This document shows, one piece after another, positions 19,231 through 30,793 of a stretch of DNA of 64,000 nucleotides (position 1 is the stretch's first letter; each line of letters starts with the position of its first letter). The stretch is from positions 2,057,001 through 2,121,000 of the forward strand of contig NZ_CP101417.1 in assembly GCF_024339125.1 (NCBI RefSeq). Reading direction: 5' to 3'. This DNA is from Xanthomonas hortorum. GTDB taxonomy: Bacteria > Pseudomonadota > Gammaproteobacteria > Xanthomonadales > Xanthomonadaceae. The position numbers and the translations under genes were made by a program. The notes beneath the pieces are model-generated. The model searched no databases, was not told where the DNA came from, and was given only the letters and a program-made list of their open reading frames with translations.

Positions 19231-20073
19231 ATGCATCCACCAGATCTCAAACACCTGATCAGCGACGCGCCGCGCGTGATGGTGGTCGATGGCTCGAAAC
19301 TGGTGCGCAAGCTGATTGCCGATGTGCTGACCCGCGACCTGCCGAATGTGCAGGTGATCGGCTGCTCCAGTATTGCCGAGGCGCGTCAGGCGCTGGAAGC
19401 CGGCACGGTGGATCTGGTCACCACCTCGCTGTCGCTGCCCGATGGCGATGGCCTGACCCTGGCGCGCAGCGTGCGCGAAGCGGCCGGCCAGGCCTACGTG
19501 CCGGTGATCGTGGTCTCCGGCGATGCGCAGCAGCATCTGGTGGAGCGTCGCTTCACCGAGTACGTCACCGATTATTTCGACAAGGCGCTGGGCCACGAAG
19601 CCCTGGCGACCTTCATCCGCGGCTACGTGCAGCCCGAGCCGATCGTCGGCGCGACTGTGCTGTACATCGAAGACAGCCGCGTGGTGGCGGAGGCGACCAA
19701 GCGCATGCTCGAGCGTCAGAGCCTGAAGGTCATCCATGTGCTCACCGCCGAAGATGCCTTCGCGCTGCTCACCGCCGAATCGCTGGGCCGCACCGAGCGC
19801 CGCATCGACGTGGTGCTGACCGATGTGACCTTGAAAGGCGAGCTCAACGGCCGCGACGTGGTCGAGCGCATCCGCATCGATTTCGCCTACGGCAAGCGCC
19901 GCCTGCCGGTGCTGGTGATGACCGGCGACACCAACCCGCGCAATCAGTCCGAGCTGCTGCGCGCCGGCGCCAACGATCTGGTGCAAAAGCCGATCGAAGA
20001 GCGTCTGCTGGTGACCAAGGTGTTGTTCCAGCTGCGCCTGGCACGGCTTGAGGATCAGGCTGTCACGCTATGA
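19231..20073 (+). CDS. two-receiver response regulator, first receiver degenerate
   Basis: 280 residues made of two receiver domains and no DNA-binding or enzymatic output. The N-terminal receiver (about 14-130) has Ser66 where the phospho-accepting Asp should be ([13 protein letters not shown]). The C-terminal receiver (about 141-275) is intact: acidic pair in YIEDS, acceptor D198 in VVLTDVTL, and K253 in VQKPI. It starts 8 bases after ftsX and its stop overlaps ung (ATGA), so it is embedded in a housekeeping transcription unit. No kinase gene is adjacent. Its partner and output are unknown; a phosphate sink or protein-protein switch is inferred. Confidence 0.82.
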   Translation: MHPPDLKHLISDAPRVMVVDGSKLVRKLIADVLTRDLPNVQVIGCSSIAEARQALEAGTVDLVTTSLSLPDGDGLTLARSVREAAGQAYVPVIVVSGDAQQHLVERRFTEYVTDYFDKALGHEALATFIRGYVQPEPIVGATVLYIEDSRVVAEATKRMLERQSLKVIHVLTAEDAFALLTAESLGRTERRIDVVLTDVTLKGELNGRDVVERIRIDFAYGKRRLPVLVMTGDTNPRNQSELLRAGANDLVQKPIEERLLVTKVLFQLRLARLEDQAVTL

Positions 20074-20813
20074 CTGAAATGTTAGATGTGGCCGAAGTAG
20101 AAGCACGTATCCAGCTGGAACCGTCGTGGAAGGCGCGCGTGGGCGATTGGTTGCTGCGCCCGGAAATGCAGGAACTGTCCGCCTTCCTACGTCAGCGCAA
20201 GGCGGCTGGCGCGCGGGTATTTCCGCCGGGCCCGCAGATCTTTGCCGCTTTCGATGCCACCCCGTTCGAGCAGGTCAAGGTGGTGATCCTGGGCCAGGAC
20301 CCGTATCACGGCGAAGGCCAGGCGCATGGGCTGTGTTTTTCGGTGCTGCCCGGCGTGCCGGTGCCGCCGTCGCTGCTCAACATCTACAAAGAGATTCAGG
20401 ACGACCTGGGCATCGCGCGGCCGGACCACGGCTATCTGATGCCGTGGGCGCGCCAGGGCGTGCTGCTGCTCAATGCGGTGCTGACGGTGGAGCAGGGCCG
20501 CGCCGGCGCGCACCAGAACAAGGGCTGGGAAGGCTTTACCGATCACGTCGTGGAAACGCTCAACCGCGAGCGCGAAGGCCTGGTGTTCCTGCTGTGGGGC
20601 AGTTATGCACAGTCCAAGGGCAAGGTCATCGACCAGGCGCGCCATCGCGTGTTCAAGGCCCCGCATCCCTCGCCGTTGTCGGCGCACCGCGGCTTTCTGG
20701 GCTGCCAGCACTTCTCCAAGACCAACGACCATCTGCAACGGCGCGGGCTCGGCCCGATCGACTGGTCGCTCCCACCGCGTAACGCGCTCGACACCACGCC
20801 CGCCCGCGGCTGA
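20070..20813 (+). CDS. ung: uracil-DNA glycosylase, family 1
   Basis: 247 residues. The water-activating motif [13 protein letters not shown] is present with the catalytic Asp at 77. The Leu-loop [11 protein letters not shown] and the FLLWGSYAQ strand are also present. It removes uracil from DNA to start base excision repair. Translation is probably coupled to the response regulator through the ATGA overlap. The C-terminus is about 15-20 residues longer than the E. coli protein and unremarkable. Confidence 0.96.
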   Translation: MTEMLDVAEVEARIQLEPSWKARVGDWLLRPEMQELSAFLRQRKAAGARVFPPGPQIFAAFDATPFEQVKVVILGQDPYHGEGQAHGLCFSVLPGVPVPPSLLNIYKEIQDDLGIARPDHGYLMPWARQGVLLLNAVLTVEQGRAGAHQNKGWEGFTDHVVETLNREREGLVFLLWGSYAQSKGKVIDQARHRVFKAPHPSPLSAHRGFLGCQHFSKTNDHLQRRGLGPIDWSLPPRNALDTTPARG

Positions 20814-20957
20814 ACGGGTCGGGCGGCACCGCATTTCGCATTGGTTTTGTCACGGTCTTCGCAGCGTGGCGGTGATAACTTACTCATCGATTCGTGGAGT
20901 TGGCCGCTGGAACGCCGGCATGGTCAAAAGCCCGAACGTCCTATAAATGGAACGCTG

Positions 20958-20985
20958 GGAACTCTTACTGTACCCGGCAGTCCAA
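20958..20985 (+). promoter_or_regulatory. candidate sigma-E-type promoter of rpoH
   Basis: GGAACT (20958-20963) and TCCAA (20981-20985) are separated by 17 bases, resembling the extracytoplasmic-stress sigma-E pattern (GGAACTT, 16-17 bases, TCnAA/TCTGA). It lies about 25 bases upstream of the chosen rpoH start. Envelope-stress control of rpoH is known in enterobacteria and Xanthomonas; this specific site is inferred by pattern only. Confidence 0.4.
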
Positions 20986-21010
20986 TAGTTCGACTGCTAA
21001 GATGGTGCCT

Positions 21011-21886
<876 letters not shown>

Positions 21887-21913
21887 TCGGTTCGATTACG
21901 CGCGTCAGGTTGC

Positions 21914-21943
21914 AAAAAACGGCCCGGTTTTCCGGGCCGTTTG
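21914..21943 (+). terminator. rpoH terminator
   Basis: Stem acggcccgg (21919-21927) and ccgggccgt (21932-21940), loop tttt, with six A before and a short T stretch after. It lies about 30 bases past the rpoH stop. Confidence 0.85.
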
Positions 21944-22032
21944 CGTTGCAGGTATGCAGTTTTCATGTCCTTCAAGAAGCTGACGAACCGTCCGGATGAT
22001 GCGCCCGGCATTGTCGCTTTGGCCGACGACAG

Positions 22033-22647
22033 CTATTCCGGCAGACGCGCCACTGGTAGATGCCAGCCATAACGGATCGCCATGAAGCGCAGCCCGAAAC
22101 ACACGCCGGCGCCGGTTGCCAGTGACCAGGCTTGCGGCACGTCGAGCACATGCCCGATCGCGACCAGTCCACCGCCTGCGAGTGCGGCGACGGCATACAG
22201 CTCGGCTTGTAGGACTACCGGCGTGCGCGCTACCAGCAGATCACGCGCGATGCCGCCGCCGATGCCGCTAAGCATGCCGAGCAAGGTCGCGCTGAGCGGG
22301 CTGAGCTGATAGTCCAGCGCCTTGCTGGTGCCATAGACCGCAAACAAGGCCAGCCCGGCTGCGTCGAACAATTGCACCGGGTTGCGCAGCCGTTCCACCG
22401 CGGCATGCCAGCGGAAACCGGCCACCCCGGCCAGGCAGGCGATGAGCAAATACTGCGGATGCACCAACGCGGCAGGCGGGGTGGCGCCGATCAGTACATC
22501 GCGCACGATCCCGCCGGACACCGCTGCCGCGCACGACAGCACCAGCACGCCGAACAGATCCAGGCGATTGCGCACCGCCACGGTGGCGCCGCTGAGAGCG
22601 AACACGAAGGTGCCGAGCAGATCCAGCAGGAACAGGAGAGTGGTCAC
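22033..22647 (-). CDS. UPF0126/TRIC-type membrane channel protein
   Basis: 204 residues, almost entirely hydrophobic with about seven membrane segments. The two repeated glycine-rich motifs of the family are present: SGGIVRDVLIG and GIGGGIARDLL, each following a conserved FALSGA/FAVYGT segment. Bacterial members of this family have been described as trimeric cation-selective channels; the physiological ion here is not known. It is the terminal gene of a leftward pair with the NADH dehydrogenase, 52 bases downstream of it. Confidence 0.87.
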   Translation of the reverse strand: MTTLLFLLDLLGTFVFALSGATVAVRNRLDLFGVLVLSCAAAVSGGIVRDVLIGATPPAALVHPQYLLIACLAGVAGFRWHAAVERLRNPVQLFDAAGLALFAVYGTSKALDYQLSPLSATLLGMLSGIGGGIARDLLVARTPVVLQAELYAVAALAGGGLVAIGHVLDVPQAWSLATGAGVCFGLRFMAIRYGWHLPVARLPE

Positions 22648-22699
22648 GGCGCCGCAGTGGGAACGGGCGGCACAGCATCGCGCACCGCCCGTCGCGCTG

Positions 22700-23992
22700 T
22701 CATCCGTCCTTGCTGTTGGGCGGCGGGTCGTCGGTTGCGCCGCCGAAGATGATGCGTGCGGCGCGCTGGTAGCTCCAGTACGCCATTGCCCAGTTCACCA
22801 GCACCACGAAGCGGTTGCGGAAGCCGATCAGGAAGTACACGTGCGCGGCCAGCCAGAACCACCAGGCGACAATGCCGGAGAGCTTGAGCTTGCCCACATG
22901 CACGATGGCGGCCATGCGGCCGATGGTGGCCAGATTGCCGTAGTCCTGATAGCGGAAGGCCGGCGTGGCCTGGCCGCGATGGCGTGCGCGGATCGCCTTG
23001 GCGATGTGCTTGCCCATCTGCTTGGCCGCCGGCGCCACGCCAGGCACCGGGCGGCCGTCCTGCTGCACCGAGGCTAGATCGCCGCCGACGAAGATTTCCG
23101 GATGGCCGGGCACGCTCAGGTCCGGCTGCACCAGCACGCGTCCGGCGCGATCCAGCGGCACGCCCAGCGTGCGCGCCAGCGGTGAGGCGGCCACGCCGGC
23201 AGCCCAGACGACGGTCCGCGCGGGCACGAAGGTGTCGCCGAGTTGATAGCCGAGCGCGTCAATATGCGTCACCGGCGTACCGGTGTGCACTTCAACGCCG
23301 AGCCGTTCCAGCTGCTTGCGTGCCTTGTCTGTGAGATCTTCCGGGAATGAGGGCAGCACGCGCGGGCCGGCTTCGACCAGACGCACGCGCGCCTGCTGCG
23401 GATCGATATGGCGGAACTCGTCCTTGAGCGTGTGGCGGGCGATCTCGGCCAGCGTGCCGGCCAGTTCGACGCCGGTCGGACCGCCGCCGACCACCGCAAA
23501 GCTGAGCCAGGCGGCGCGTGCGGCCGGGTCGGATTCGGCTTCGGCACGCTCGAAGGCCAGCAGCAATTTGCGCCGCAGCACCAGCGCGTCGTACAGCGTT
23601 TTCAGGCCGGGCGCATGCTCGGCCCAGTGATCGTTGCCGAAGTAGGCATGGGTGGCGCCGGTGGCCAGCAGCAGCATGTCGTAGCCGAGCGTGTTGCCAT
23701 CGGCAAGCACCACTTCGCGACGGGTTGGAGCAATTTCGGCGACGTCGCCGAGCAACACTTCCACATTGCGTTGTTCGCGCAGGATGTGTCGCAGCGGCGC
23801 GGCGATATCCGGTGCCGACAGGCCGGCGGTGGCCACCTGATACAGCAGCGGCTGGAACAGGTGATGGTTCTGGCGGTCGATCAGGGTGATGCGGATGCCG
23901 GGATCGTCGAGCGCGCGGGTCGCCCATAAGCCGGCAAAACCGCCACCAACCACGACCAAATGCAGTGGAGCCTGGGAGGGAGGAGAAGTCAT
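22700..23992 (-). CDS. ndh: type II NADH dehydrogenase (NDH-2)
   Basis: 430 residues. A first dinucleotide-binding motif VVVGGGFAGLWA binds FAD, and a second, VVGGGPTGVELAG, binds NADH. GDLASVQQ and VAPAAKQMGKH match the FAD/quinone region of the family. The C-terminal hydrophobic helix (IVAWWFWLAAHVYFLIGF) is typical of the membrane-attaching tail. The enzyme passes electrons from NADH to quinone without proton pumping. An in-frame ATG at 24031 would add 13 residues; the inner ATG at 23992 leaves the usual short N-terminus, but neither start has a strong Shine-Dalgarno. Confidence 0.9.
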   Translation of the reverse strand: MTSPPSQAPLHLVVVGGGFAGLWATRALDDPGIRITLIDRQNHHLFQPLLYQVATAGLSAPDIAAPLRHILREQRNVEVLLGDVAEIAPTRREVVLADGNTLGYDMLLLATGATHAYFGNDHWAEHAPGLKTLYDALVLRRKLLLAFERAEAESDPAARAAWLSFAVVGGGPTGVELAGTLAEIARHTLKDEFRHIDPQQARVRLVEAGPRVLPSFPEDLTDKARKQLERLGVEVHTGTPVTHIDALGYQLGDTFVPARTVVWAAGVAASPLARTLGVPLDRAGRVLVQPDLSVPGHPEIFVGGDLASVQQDGRPVPGVAPAAKQMGKHIAKAIRARHRGQATPAFRYQDYGNLATIGRMAAIVHVGKLKLSGIVAWWFWLAAHVYFLIGFRNRFVVLVNWAMAYWSYQRAARIIFGGATDDPPPNSKDG

Positions 23993-24110
23993 CGTAGAGT
24001 CCGATGGAATGCGACGCGGGCTCATCAGCATGCCGCATTTGCACTGAACATGACGCCTGAATCAGGCCTGCCTGCGGCATCATGTCGCATCCCGTCGATC
24101 CGGTCACCGC

Positions 24111-24665
24111 ATGTCGCTGCTGCCACCGCCCTTGCCGCCGTTGTCACCTCCGCCGCAATCGCCGTTGTCACCTCCGCCGCAATCGCCGTTTCCCTCCTCC
24201 ACGTCTGCCGCAGCGCCGTCCGCGCCGGCAGTGCGTCCCGTCCGAAAGCGGCTCAGCGGGGTCGCGATCGGCCTGATCGGCCTGGCAGCCTGCGCGATGC
24301 TGTTCGGCATGCTGGTGCTCGGGGCGCTTGGCTGGCTGATCGTCACCGGCTGGTCGCTGTTCGCCGATCAGGCGCGCACCGCGCTGCAGGACGATGCGGT
24401 GGTGCAGGAGCGGATCGGCCAGATCCACACGATGCGGGTGGATCTGTATCGCACCGGTCTTGCGCCGGGCGGCGATGATTTTGTCTTCAATGTGGAAGGC
24501 GATCGTGGCGCGGGGCGGGTGCATGCCACCTGGGTCAGTGCCGGGGCAGAAAGCGAGACGCTGACCAACGGGACGCTCACCATGCGCGATGGCAGCGAAT
24601 ACGCGTTGCCGGGCGCAACTGCTGAAAATACCGAAACCGACTCTGCCGATTCCTGGGAGCAATGA
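24111..24665 (+). CDS. proline-repeat single-pass membrane protein of unknown function
   Basis: 184 residues. The N-terminus has two copies of LSPPPQSP encoded by a perfect 24-bp DNA duplication (24138-24185), then a membrane segment (VAIGLIGLAACAMLFGMLVLGALGWLIV) near residues 50-78. The C-terminal part (RIGQIHTMRVDLYRT, DDFVFNVEGDRGAGRVHATW) looks like the small domain seen in cytochrome-oxidase-assembly-type (Coa1-like) bacterial proteins, a resemblance judged by eye only. It is divergent from ndh, and its stop overlaps the next gene (ATGA). The function is not known. Confidence 0.7.
   Translation: MSLLPPPLPPLSPPPQSPLSPPPQSPFPSSTSAAAPSAPAVRPVRKRLSGVAIGLIGLAACAMLFGMLVLGALGWLIVTGWSLFADQARTALQDDAVVQERIGQIHTMRVDLYRTGLAPGGDDFVFNVEGDRGAGRVHATWVSAGAESETLTNGTLTMRDGSEYALPGATAENTETDSADSWEQ
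24138..24185. repeat. perfect tandem 24-bp duplication inside a coding region
   Basis: Two identical 24-base units (24138-24161, 24162-24185) encode an eight-residue Pro-rich repeat in frame. Copy number could vary between strains without breaking the frame. Confidence 0.85.
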
Positions 24666-25492
24666 GCATGATCGACAACCCCGACAAACGCATCGCCTTG
24701 CTGATCGATGCCGACAACGCGCCGGCCGGCAAGATCGACGTGGTGCTGGCCGAAGTGGCGCGCTACGGTGTGGCCAACGTGCGCCGCGCCTACGGCAACT
24801 GGAAGAGCCCGCACCTGAAAAACTGGGAAGCGGCGCTGCACGATTACGCGATTCGCCCGATCCAGCAATTTGCCTATAGCTCGGGCAAAAACGCCTCGGA
24901 CATGGCGATGGTGATTGACGCGATGGACCTGTTGTACGCGCGCAATCTGGATGGGTTTGCCATCGTGTCCAGCGATGCGGATTTCACCCCTCTGGTGATG
25001 CGTCTGCTCACCGATGGCATGAAGGTGTACGGCTTCGGCGAGAAGAAAACCCCGGCGCCGTTCGTCAACGCCTGCTCCAAGTTCACCTACGTCGAAGCGC
25101 TGGGCGAGCAGGCTGCAGCAGCCGGCGACACCGCTGCCGGGCGCAAGGACGCCACGGCGTTGCGTAGCGATACGCGTCTGGTGCAGATGCTGCGCAATGC
25201 GATCGACAGTGCCCGCGAAGACGATGGCTGGGCGCTACTGAGTGCGGTGGGCAAGCAGGTGGCCAACCAGGCCTCGTTCGATCCGCGCAACTACGGCTAC
25301 CGCAAACTCAGCGATCTGGTGCGCGCGATCGGCTTGTTCGAGATCAAGCAGGACGAGCAGGCGCTGTGGCTACGCGATGCACCCAAGGGCGGGCGAGCGA
25401 AGGCTGCGCAGCCCTCTGCTGCTGGATCGGCGCAAGCCTCCGCTGCGAAGCCCGCGGCGCGCGCGACGTCCAAGCCGGCGGCAGGGAAATGA
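24662..25492 (+). CDS. NYN-domain (LabA-like) protein with LOTUS/OST-HTH domain
   Basis: 276 residues. The NYN/PIN-like nuclease fold carries its acidic set: LIDADN (residues 14-19), SGKNASDMAMVIDAMD (about 75-89) and IVSSDADF (about 101-108). A second domain at about 160-240 (RLVQMLRNAIDSAREDDGWALL...YGYRKLSDLVRAIGLFEI) matches the OST-HTH/LOTUS RNA-binding pattern. The tail is low-complexity Ala/Lys. Such proteins are predicted or shown RNases. The first ATG (24662) overlaps the upstream stop; an ATG at 24668 has better spacing from GGGAG. The stop overlaps the following GST gene. Confidence 0.87.
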   Translation: MSMIDNPDKRIALLIDADNAPAGKIDVVLAEVARYGVANVRRAYGNWKSPHLKNWEAALHDYAIRPIQQFAYSSGKNASDMAMVIDAMDLLYARNLDGFAIVSSDADFTPLVMRLLTDGMKVYGFGEKKTPAPFVNACSKFTYVEALGEQAAAAGDTAAGRKDATALRSDTRLVQMLRNAIDSAREDDGWALLSAVGKQVANQASFDPRNYGYRKLSDLVRAIGLFEIKQDEQALWLRDAPKGGRAKAAQPSAAGSAQASAAKPAARATSKPAAGK

Positions 25493-26151
25493 CCCTGGCA
25501 CCCGCTGCAACGCAGCCCACCGCGCAGACACCAACGATCACGTTATGGGGGCGGCGCAATTCCAGCAATGTGCGCAAGGTGTTGTGGTGCGCCGAAGAAG
25601 CTGGCCTGCCGTATACCTCGATCGAAGTGGGCGGCGCTTTCGGTGGTAACGACACGCCTGCGTACCGCGCGTTGAATCCGAATGGGGTGGTGCCGACGCT
25701 GCAGGATGGCGAGTTGGTGCTGTGGGAGTCCAACGCGATCGTACGTTATCTGGCCGCGCGTTATGCGCCGGCCCTGTATCCGCAATCGCCGGCAGAACGC
25801 GCGCTGGGCGATCGCTGGATGGACTGGACCACCTCGACATTTGCCGGCGTGTTTCGCGATCTGTTCTGGGGCGTGCTGCGCACCGCCGAGGCCGAGCGCG
25901 ATCACGCACGCATCGCCGCTGCTTTGATGCGCTCAGGTGAGCTGCTTGCACGCGCCGACGCGGCATTGGCGCAACAGCCGTATCTGTCCGGCGAACAGTT
26001 CGCGATGGGCGATATTCCGCTCGGCAGCTTTATCTATGCCTGGTTCGAAATGCCGATCGACCGACCCGAGTTGCCGCACCTGCAGGCGTGGTATGAGCGC
26101 TTGCGCGCGCGGCCCGCGTACCAGCGTGGAGTGATGACGGCGCTGACGTGA
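25489..26151 (+). CDS. glutathione S-transferase family protein
   Basis: 220 residues. The N-terminal thioredoxin-like domain starts with ITLWGRRNSSNVRKVLWCAEEAGLPY and includes the cis-Pro and Glu-Ser glutathione-binding block (GVVPTLQDGELVLWESNAIVRYL). A helical C-terminal domain follows (GEQFAMGDIPLGSFIYAWFE). Ser25/Asn-type residues replace a catalytic Tyr near the N-terminus, as in theta/beta-like GSTs. The ATG overlaps the stop of the NYN gene (ATGA). The substrate is unknown. Confidence 0.88.
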   Translation: MTLAPAATQPTAQTPTITLWGRRNSSNVRKVLWCAEEAGLPYTSIEVGGAFGGNDTPAYRALNPNGVVPTLQDGELVLWESNAIVRYLAARYAPALYPQSPAERALGDRWMDWTTSTFAGVFRDLFWGVLRTAEAERDHARIAAALMRSGELLARADAALAQQPYLSGEQFAMGDIPLGSFIYAWFEMPIDRPELPHLQAWYERLRARPAYQRGVMTALT

Positions 26152-26214
26152 GCTGCGAGTCTCAGCGCTGCAAAGGGGTGGGCCACATACACCGTGCGGC
26201 CTGCCGGCTCGCTT

Positions 26215-26289
26215 TTTTGTAGGAGCGCACTCGTGCGCGAGGGGCATCGCCGGTAACGCCGCATCGCGCTCAGGCGCGCTCCTACAAAA
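26215..26289. repeat. REP-like palindrome, copy 1
   Basis: Arms ttttgtaggagcgc (26215-26228) and gcgctcctacaaaa (26276-26289) pair perfectly around a 47-base middle that is itself partly palindromic. The TGTAGGAGCG core is the widespread extragenic palindrome type of Pseudomonas and Xanthomonas. Confidence 0.85.
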
Positions 26290-26327
26290 CCTGAGTACAC
26301 CGCGTGACCTGCCGACTTCGTGTTGTA

Positions 26328-26395
26328 TGTAGGAGCGCACTCGTGCGCGAGGGCATTACCGGTAACGCCCCATCGCGCGCAAGCGCGCTCCTACA
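26328..26395. repeat. REP-like palindrome, copy 2
   Basis: Arms tgtaggagcgc (26328-26338) and gcgctcctaca (26385-26395). Its left half is nearly identical to copy 1 (aggagcgcactcgtgcgcga), and both lie in the same orientation 113 bases apart. Confidence 0.85.
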
Positions 26396-26458
26396 AAACG
26401 TGAGCAGACCGCGCAAAACGTGAGTCTGGCTGCAGCCGCGTGTTCGACATGCCCTGCA

Positions 26459-28681
<2,223 letters not shown>

Positions 28682-28821
28682 CCAGTCAGTCTACCGACCC
28701 TTTCCAGAGGTCGGCAGTCGGGTATCAGATCGCCCCAAATCGGCACCTTGGCTTACGGCGCGTTTCTGTGACGCAAGTGATAAATACGACGTAAACCTAT
28801 GTGAGGGTTAAGGAAACCGGT

Positions 28822-28844
28822 TTATCCACACTGCCTGTGGATAA
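28822..28844. promoter_or_regulatory. head-to-head pair of perfect DnaA boxes
   Basis: TTATCCACA (28822-28830) and TGTGGATAA (28836-28844) are inverted perfect matches to the DnaA box, separated by five bases. They lie about 140 bases upstream of priA. This could be a DnaA-responsive operator or a small DnaA-titration site; binding is inferred from sequence. Confidence 0.6.
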
Positions 28845-28992
28845 ACCTGTGAATTAGTCTCGTGCTCCACGCGTTGAAGGCGGATTCACTAGCCTCTGCA
28901 ACCTCTTGGACATTTTTTAGCCAACACAGATAAGTCTATCAATATCAATGCTTTAGGCGTGAAACACGATTGCAACAAAGAAAAATCAACAG

Positions 28993-29020
28993 TTGACAGA
29001 CGTCTGCGTATCGGTATGTC
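28993..29020 (+). promoter_or_regulatory. candidate sigma-70 promoter
   Basis: A perfect -35 TTGACA (28993-28998) is followed after 16 bases by TATGTC (29015-29020), a partial -10. It faces the gene starting at 29152. Confidence 0.4.
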
Positions 29021-29151
29021 TGCCGCTGTGCACAACCCGCACGGGTGGCGGTCGCGGCCAAGGTAAGGGCGGAGCAAGGCCGTCTCGATCTGTCAAGCCA
29101 TCGGCGGGGGCCAGTTGCGTCGGTATCATGCCGGCCGATGCTGGAGTTCTC

Positions 29152-30189
29152 ATGACCGTAGTCCCCGACGCCCCTGTCACCCCTGCCGCGTTGTCAGCCT
29201 TCCTGCGCGGTGTCGAACGCCGGGGTCTGGTGCTCGCGCAACTGCAATGCGGCGATGTGGCGGCGGCCGAGCGGGCCCTGGCTGCGGCGCTACGTGCCTT
29301 CAGCAGCCAGGCGGCAGGACGCCCGATGGCCGGTTGGCCGATGCGCTTCTGGAGCCTGTTGGCAGCTGCCCCGCCGCTGCGGCGCGAGCCCATGCCGGGC
29401 ACCTGGCTGCCCCCGTTCACCGCGCTGGGGCGGATGCAGACCACCGACCGGCTGGCGCTGCTGCTGCGCATCGTGGCCGGGCTGGAAGAAGAGCCCGCCA
29501 GCGAGGTACAGGGCATCGACGTGGCGGCGTATCGGCAATCGCTGGCCCGCGCCTGCCCGCGCGATGCGGCCGGCAATCCGGACGCGCAGGCCTGGCGGGT
29601 GCTGGCCGAGGCGGCGCAGCAGGAGTTGCGCGAACTCACCCCGGCCCAGGTGAGTCGACTGGGGCAACTCCGCGATTCGGCCCTGGCCGGCATGCCGCTG
29701 CAACCGGCGGCGGCAGCGCCTGTGGTCGCCGCTGCCGAGCCGCGTCGTCCGGCGGCGCCACGTGCGCGCCCCGCCCGTCAGTGGCATTGGCCGCGGATCT
29801 CGCGCCGCCACGCCGGCATCGTGCTGGCGGTGCTGGCGTTGGCACTGTTGTTCGCGGTGCTGGGCTGGTGGTGGACCCATCGCCGGCCCGCACTGCCGCC
29901 CGAGCCGGTCTCGCAGGCGCCGGCCGGTGTGTTGCATGTCACCGACGCCGCACCGGTGCTGGTGGAAGAACTTCCCGCCGCCGACCTGCCGGACGCAGCG
30001 GCAACCCCCGGCATGGACCCGCGCGACCAGGCGATGCTGGCCGACCCGGATCTGGAACTGGCGCGCTCGGCGGATTTCTACGCCTGGTATGCGGCCGGCC
30101 ATCCGGTGCCGGCCGACGAATCCGGCGCCCATGCCACCGCCGCCGAGCCGCCTGCCGCCCCGATGGAGACCGTCGATGACGAGAATTAA
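29152..30189 (+). CDS. single-pass membrane protein of unknown function
   Basis: 345 residues from the ATG at 29152, which follows GGAG; the reading frame opens further upstream without support. The N-terminal 190 residues are Ala/Leu/Arg-rich and predicted cytoplasmic. A basic stretch (RPARQWHWPRISRRH) precedes one strong membrane helix (AGIVLAVLALALLFAVLGWWWT) near 220-242. The C-terminal acidic/proline tail would be periplasmic. It overlaps the DUF3106 gene by 14 bases. Its place resembles loci where a sigma or anti-sigma-like gene precedes DUF3106, but no sigma motif is visible and I do not recognise the family. Confidence 0.68.
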   Translation: MTVVPDAPVTPAALSAFLRGVERRGLVLAQLQCGDVAAAERALAAALRAFSSQAAGRPMAGWPMRFWSLLAAAPPLRREPMPGTWLPPFTALGRMQTTDRLALLLRIVAGLEEEPASEVQGIDVAAYRQSLARACPRDAAGNPDAQAWRVLAEAAQQELRELTPAQVSRLGQLRDSALAGMPLQPAAAAPVVAAAEPRRPAAPRARPARQWHWPRISRRHAGIVLAVLALALLFAVLGWWWTHRRPALPPEPVSQAPAGVLHVTDAAPVLVEELPAADLPDAAATPGMDPRDQAMLADPDLELARSADFYAWYAAGHPVPADESGAHATAAEPPAAPMETVDDEN

Positions 30190-30793
30190 GTGGTGGGGCC
30201 TGCTGTTGTGCGCCGCCGCCGGTCTGGCGGGTGCGCAAGCCCTGCCGGCGCCCCTGGAAGAAGGCAGCGCTGCCGCGCCGTCCGGCGCCCCAACGCCCGG
30301 CACCGCGACGCCCGCGACTCCAACTTCCGCGACCCCGAGCGCCGCACAGCAACGCGCGCGCTGGGACGCCTTGACGCCTGCACAGCAGGCCGAGCTGCGC
30401 GCCCGCTATGCCGCGTGGAAAGGGCTCACCGCCACCGACCGGGTGGTGCTGCGGCAGGCACGCGAGCGTCTGCGTGCCTTGCCCGAAGACCAGCAGCGCG
30501 CACTGCGCACGCAGTTCACCGTGATGGATCGCCTGCATCGCGATGGCTGGCGCCTGGGCTCGCAGCTGGGCGCGTTCTATTCCCCGTTGCAGCCGTTGAT
30601 CGGCTACGTACCGCCGGCACAGCGCGACGCGCTCTTGAGCGTGTTGCGCAGCCTGGATGCCGGGCAACTGGAGCAGTTGGCGCTGCTGGCACAACGCACC
30701 CCGCCTCAGGAGCGCGATGCCCTGCGTGATGCATTGCTGGCCGAGGCGCCTGCAACGCGCAATGCATGGTTGAAGCGGCAGCTGGCGCGCTGA
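30176..30793 (+). CDS. DUF3106 family exported protein
   Basis: 205 residues with a signal peptide (KWWGLLLCAAAGLAGAQA), a Thr/Pro/Ala linker (PTPGTATPATPTSATP) and a DUF3106-like repeat region: RWDALTPAQQAELRARYAAW, then FTVMDRLHRDGWRLG. The family has W-x-L-x-P-x-Q-x-x-L repeats and no known biochemistry. Its ATG lies inside the end of the upstream gene in another frame, so the two are probably co-translated. Confidence 0.78.
   Translation: MTRIKWWGLLLCAAAGLAGAQALPAPLEEGSAAAPSGAPTPGTATPATPTSATPSAAQQRARWDALTPAQQAELRARYAAWKGLTATDRVVLRQARERLRALPEDQQRALRTQFTVMDRLHRDGWRLGSQLGAFYSPLQPLIGYVPPAQRDALLSVLRSLDAGQLEQLALLAQRTPPQERDALRDALLAEAPATRNAWLKRQLAR

Larger units (their letters stand above)
26152..26458. 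other. intergenic region with two REP-like palindromes
   Basis: About 300 bases between convergent GST and priA genes. It consists mostly of two related palindromes (26215-26289, 26328-26395) plus short direct repeats of an aaaacgtgag motif around 26397-26421. No gene is supported. Confidence 0.75.
28682..29151. other. AT-richer intergenic region between divergent priA and a membrane protein gene
   Basis: A 470-base divergent promoter region. The part from about 28780 to 29000 is visibly more AT-rich than the surrounding DNA. It contains two perfect DnaA boxes (28822-28844) and a candidate promoter (28993-29020). No gene is supported on either strand. Confidence 0.65.
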
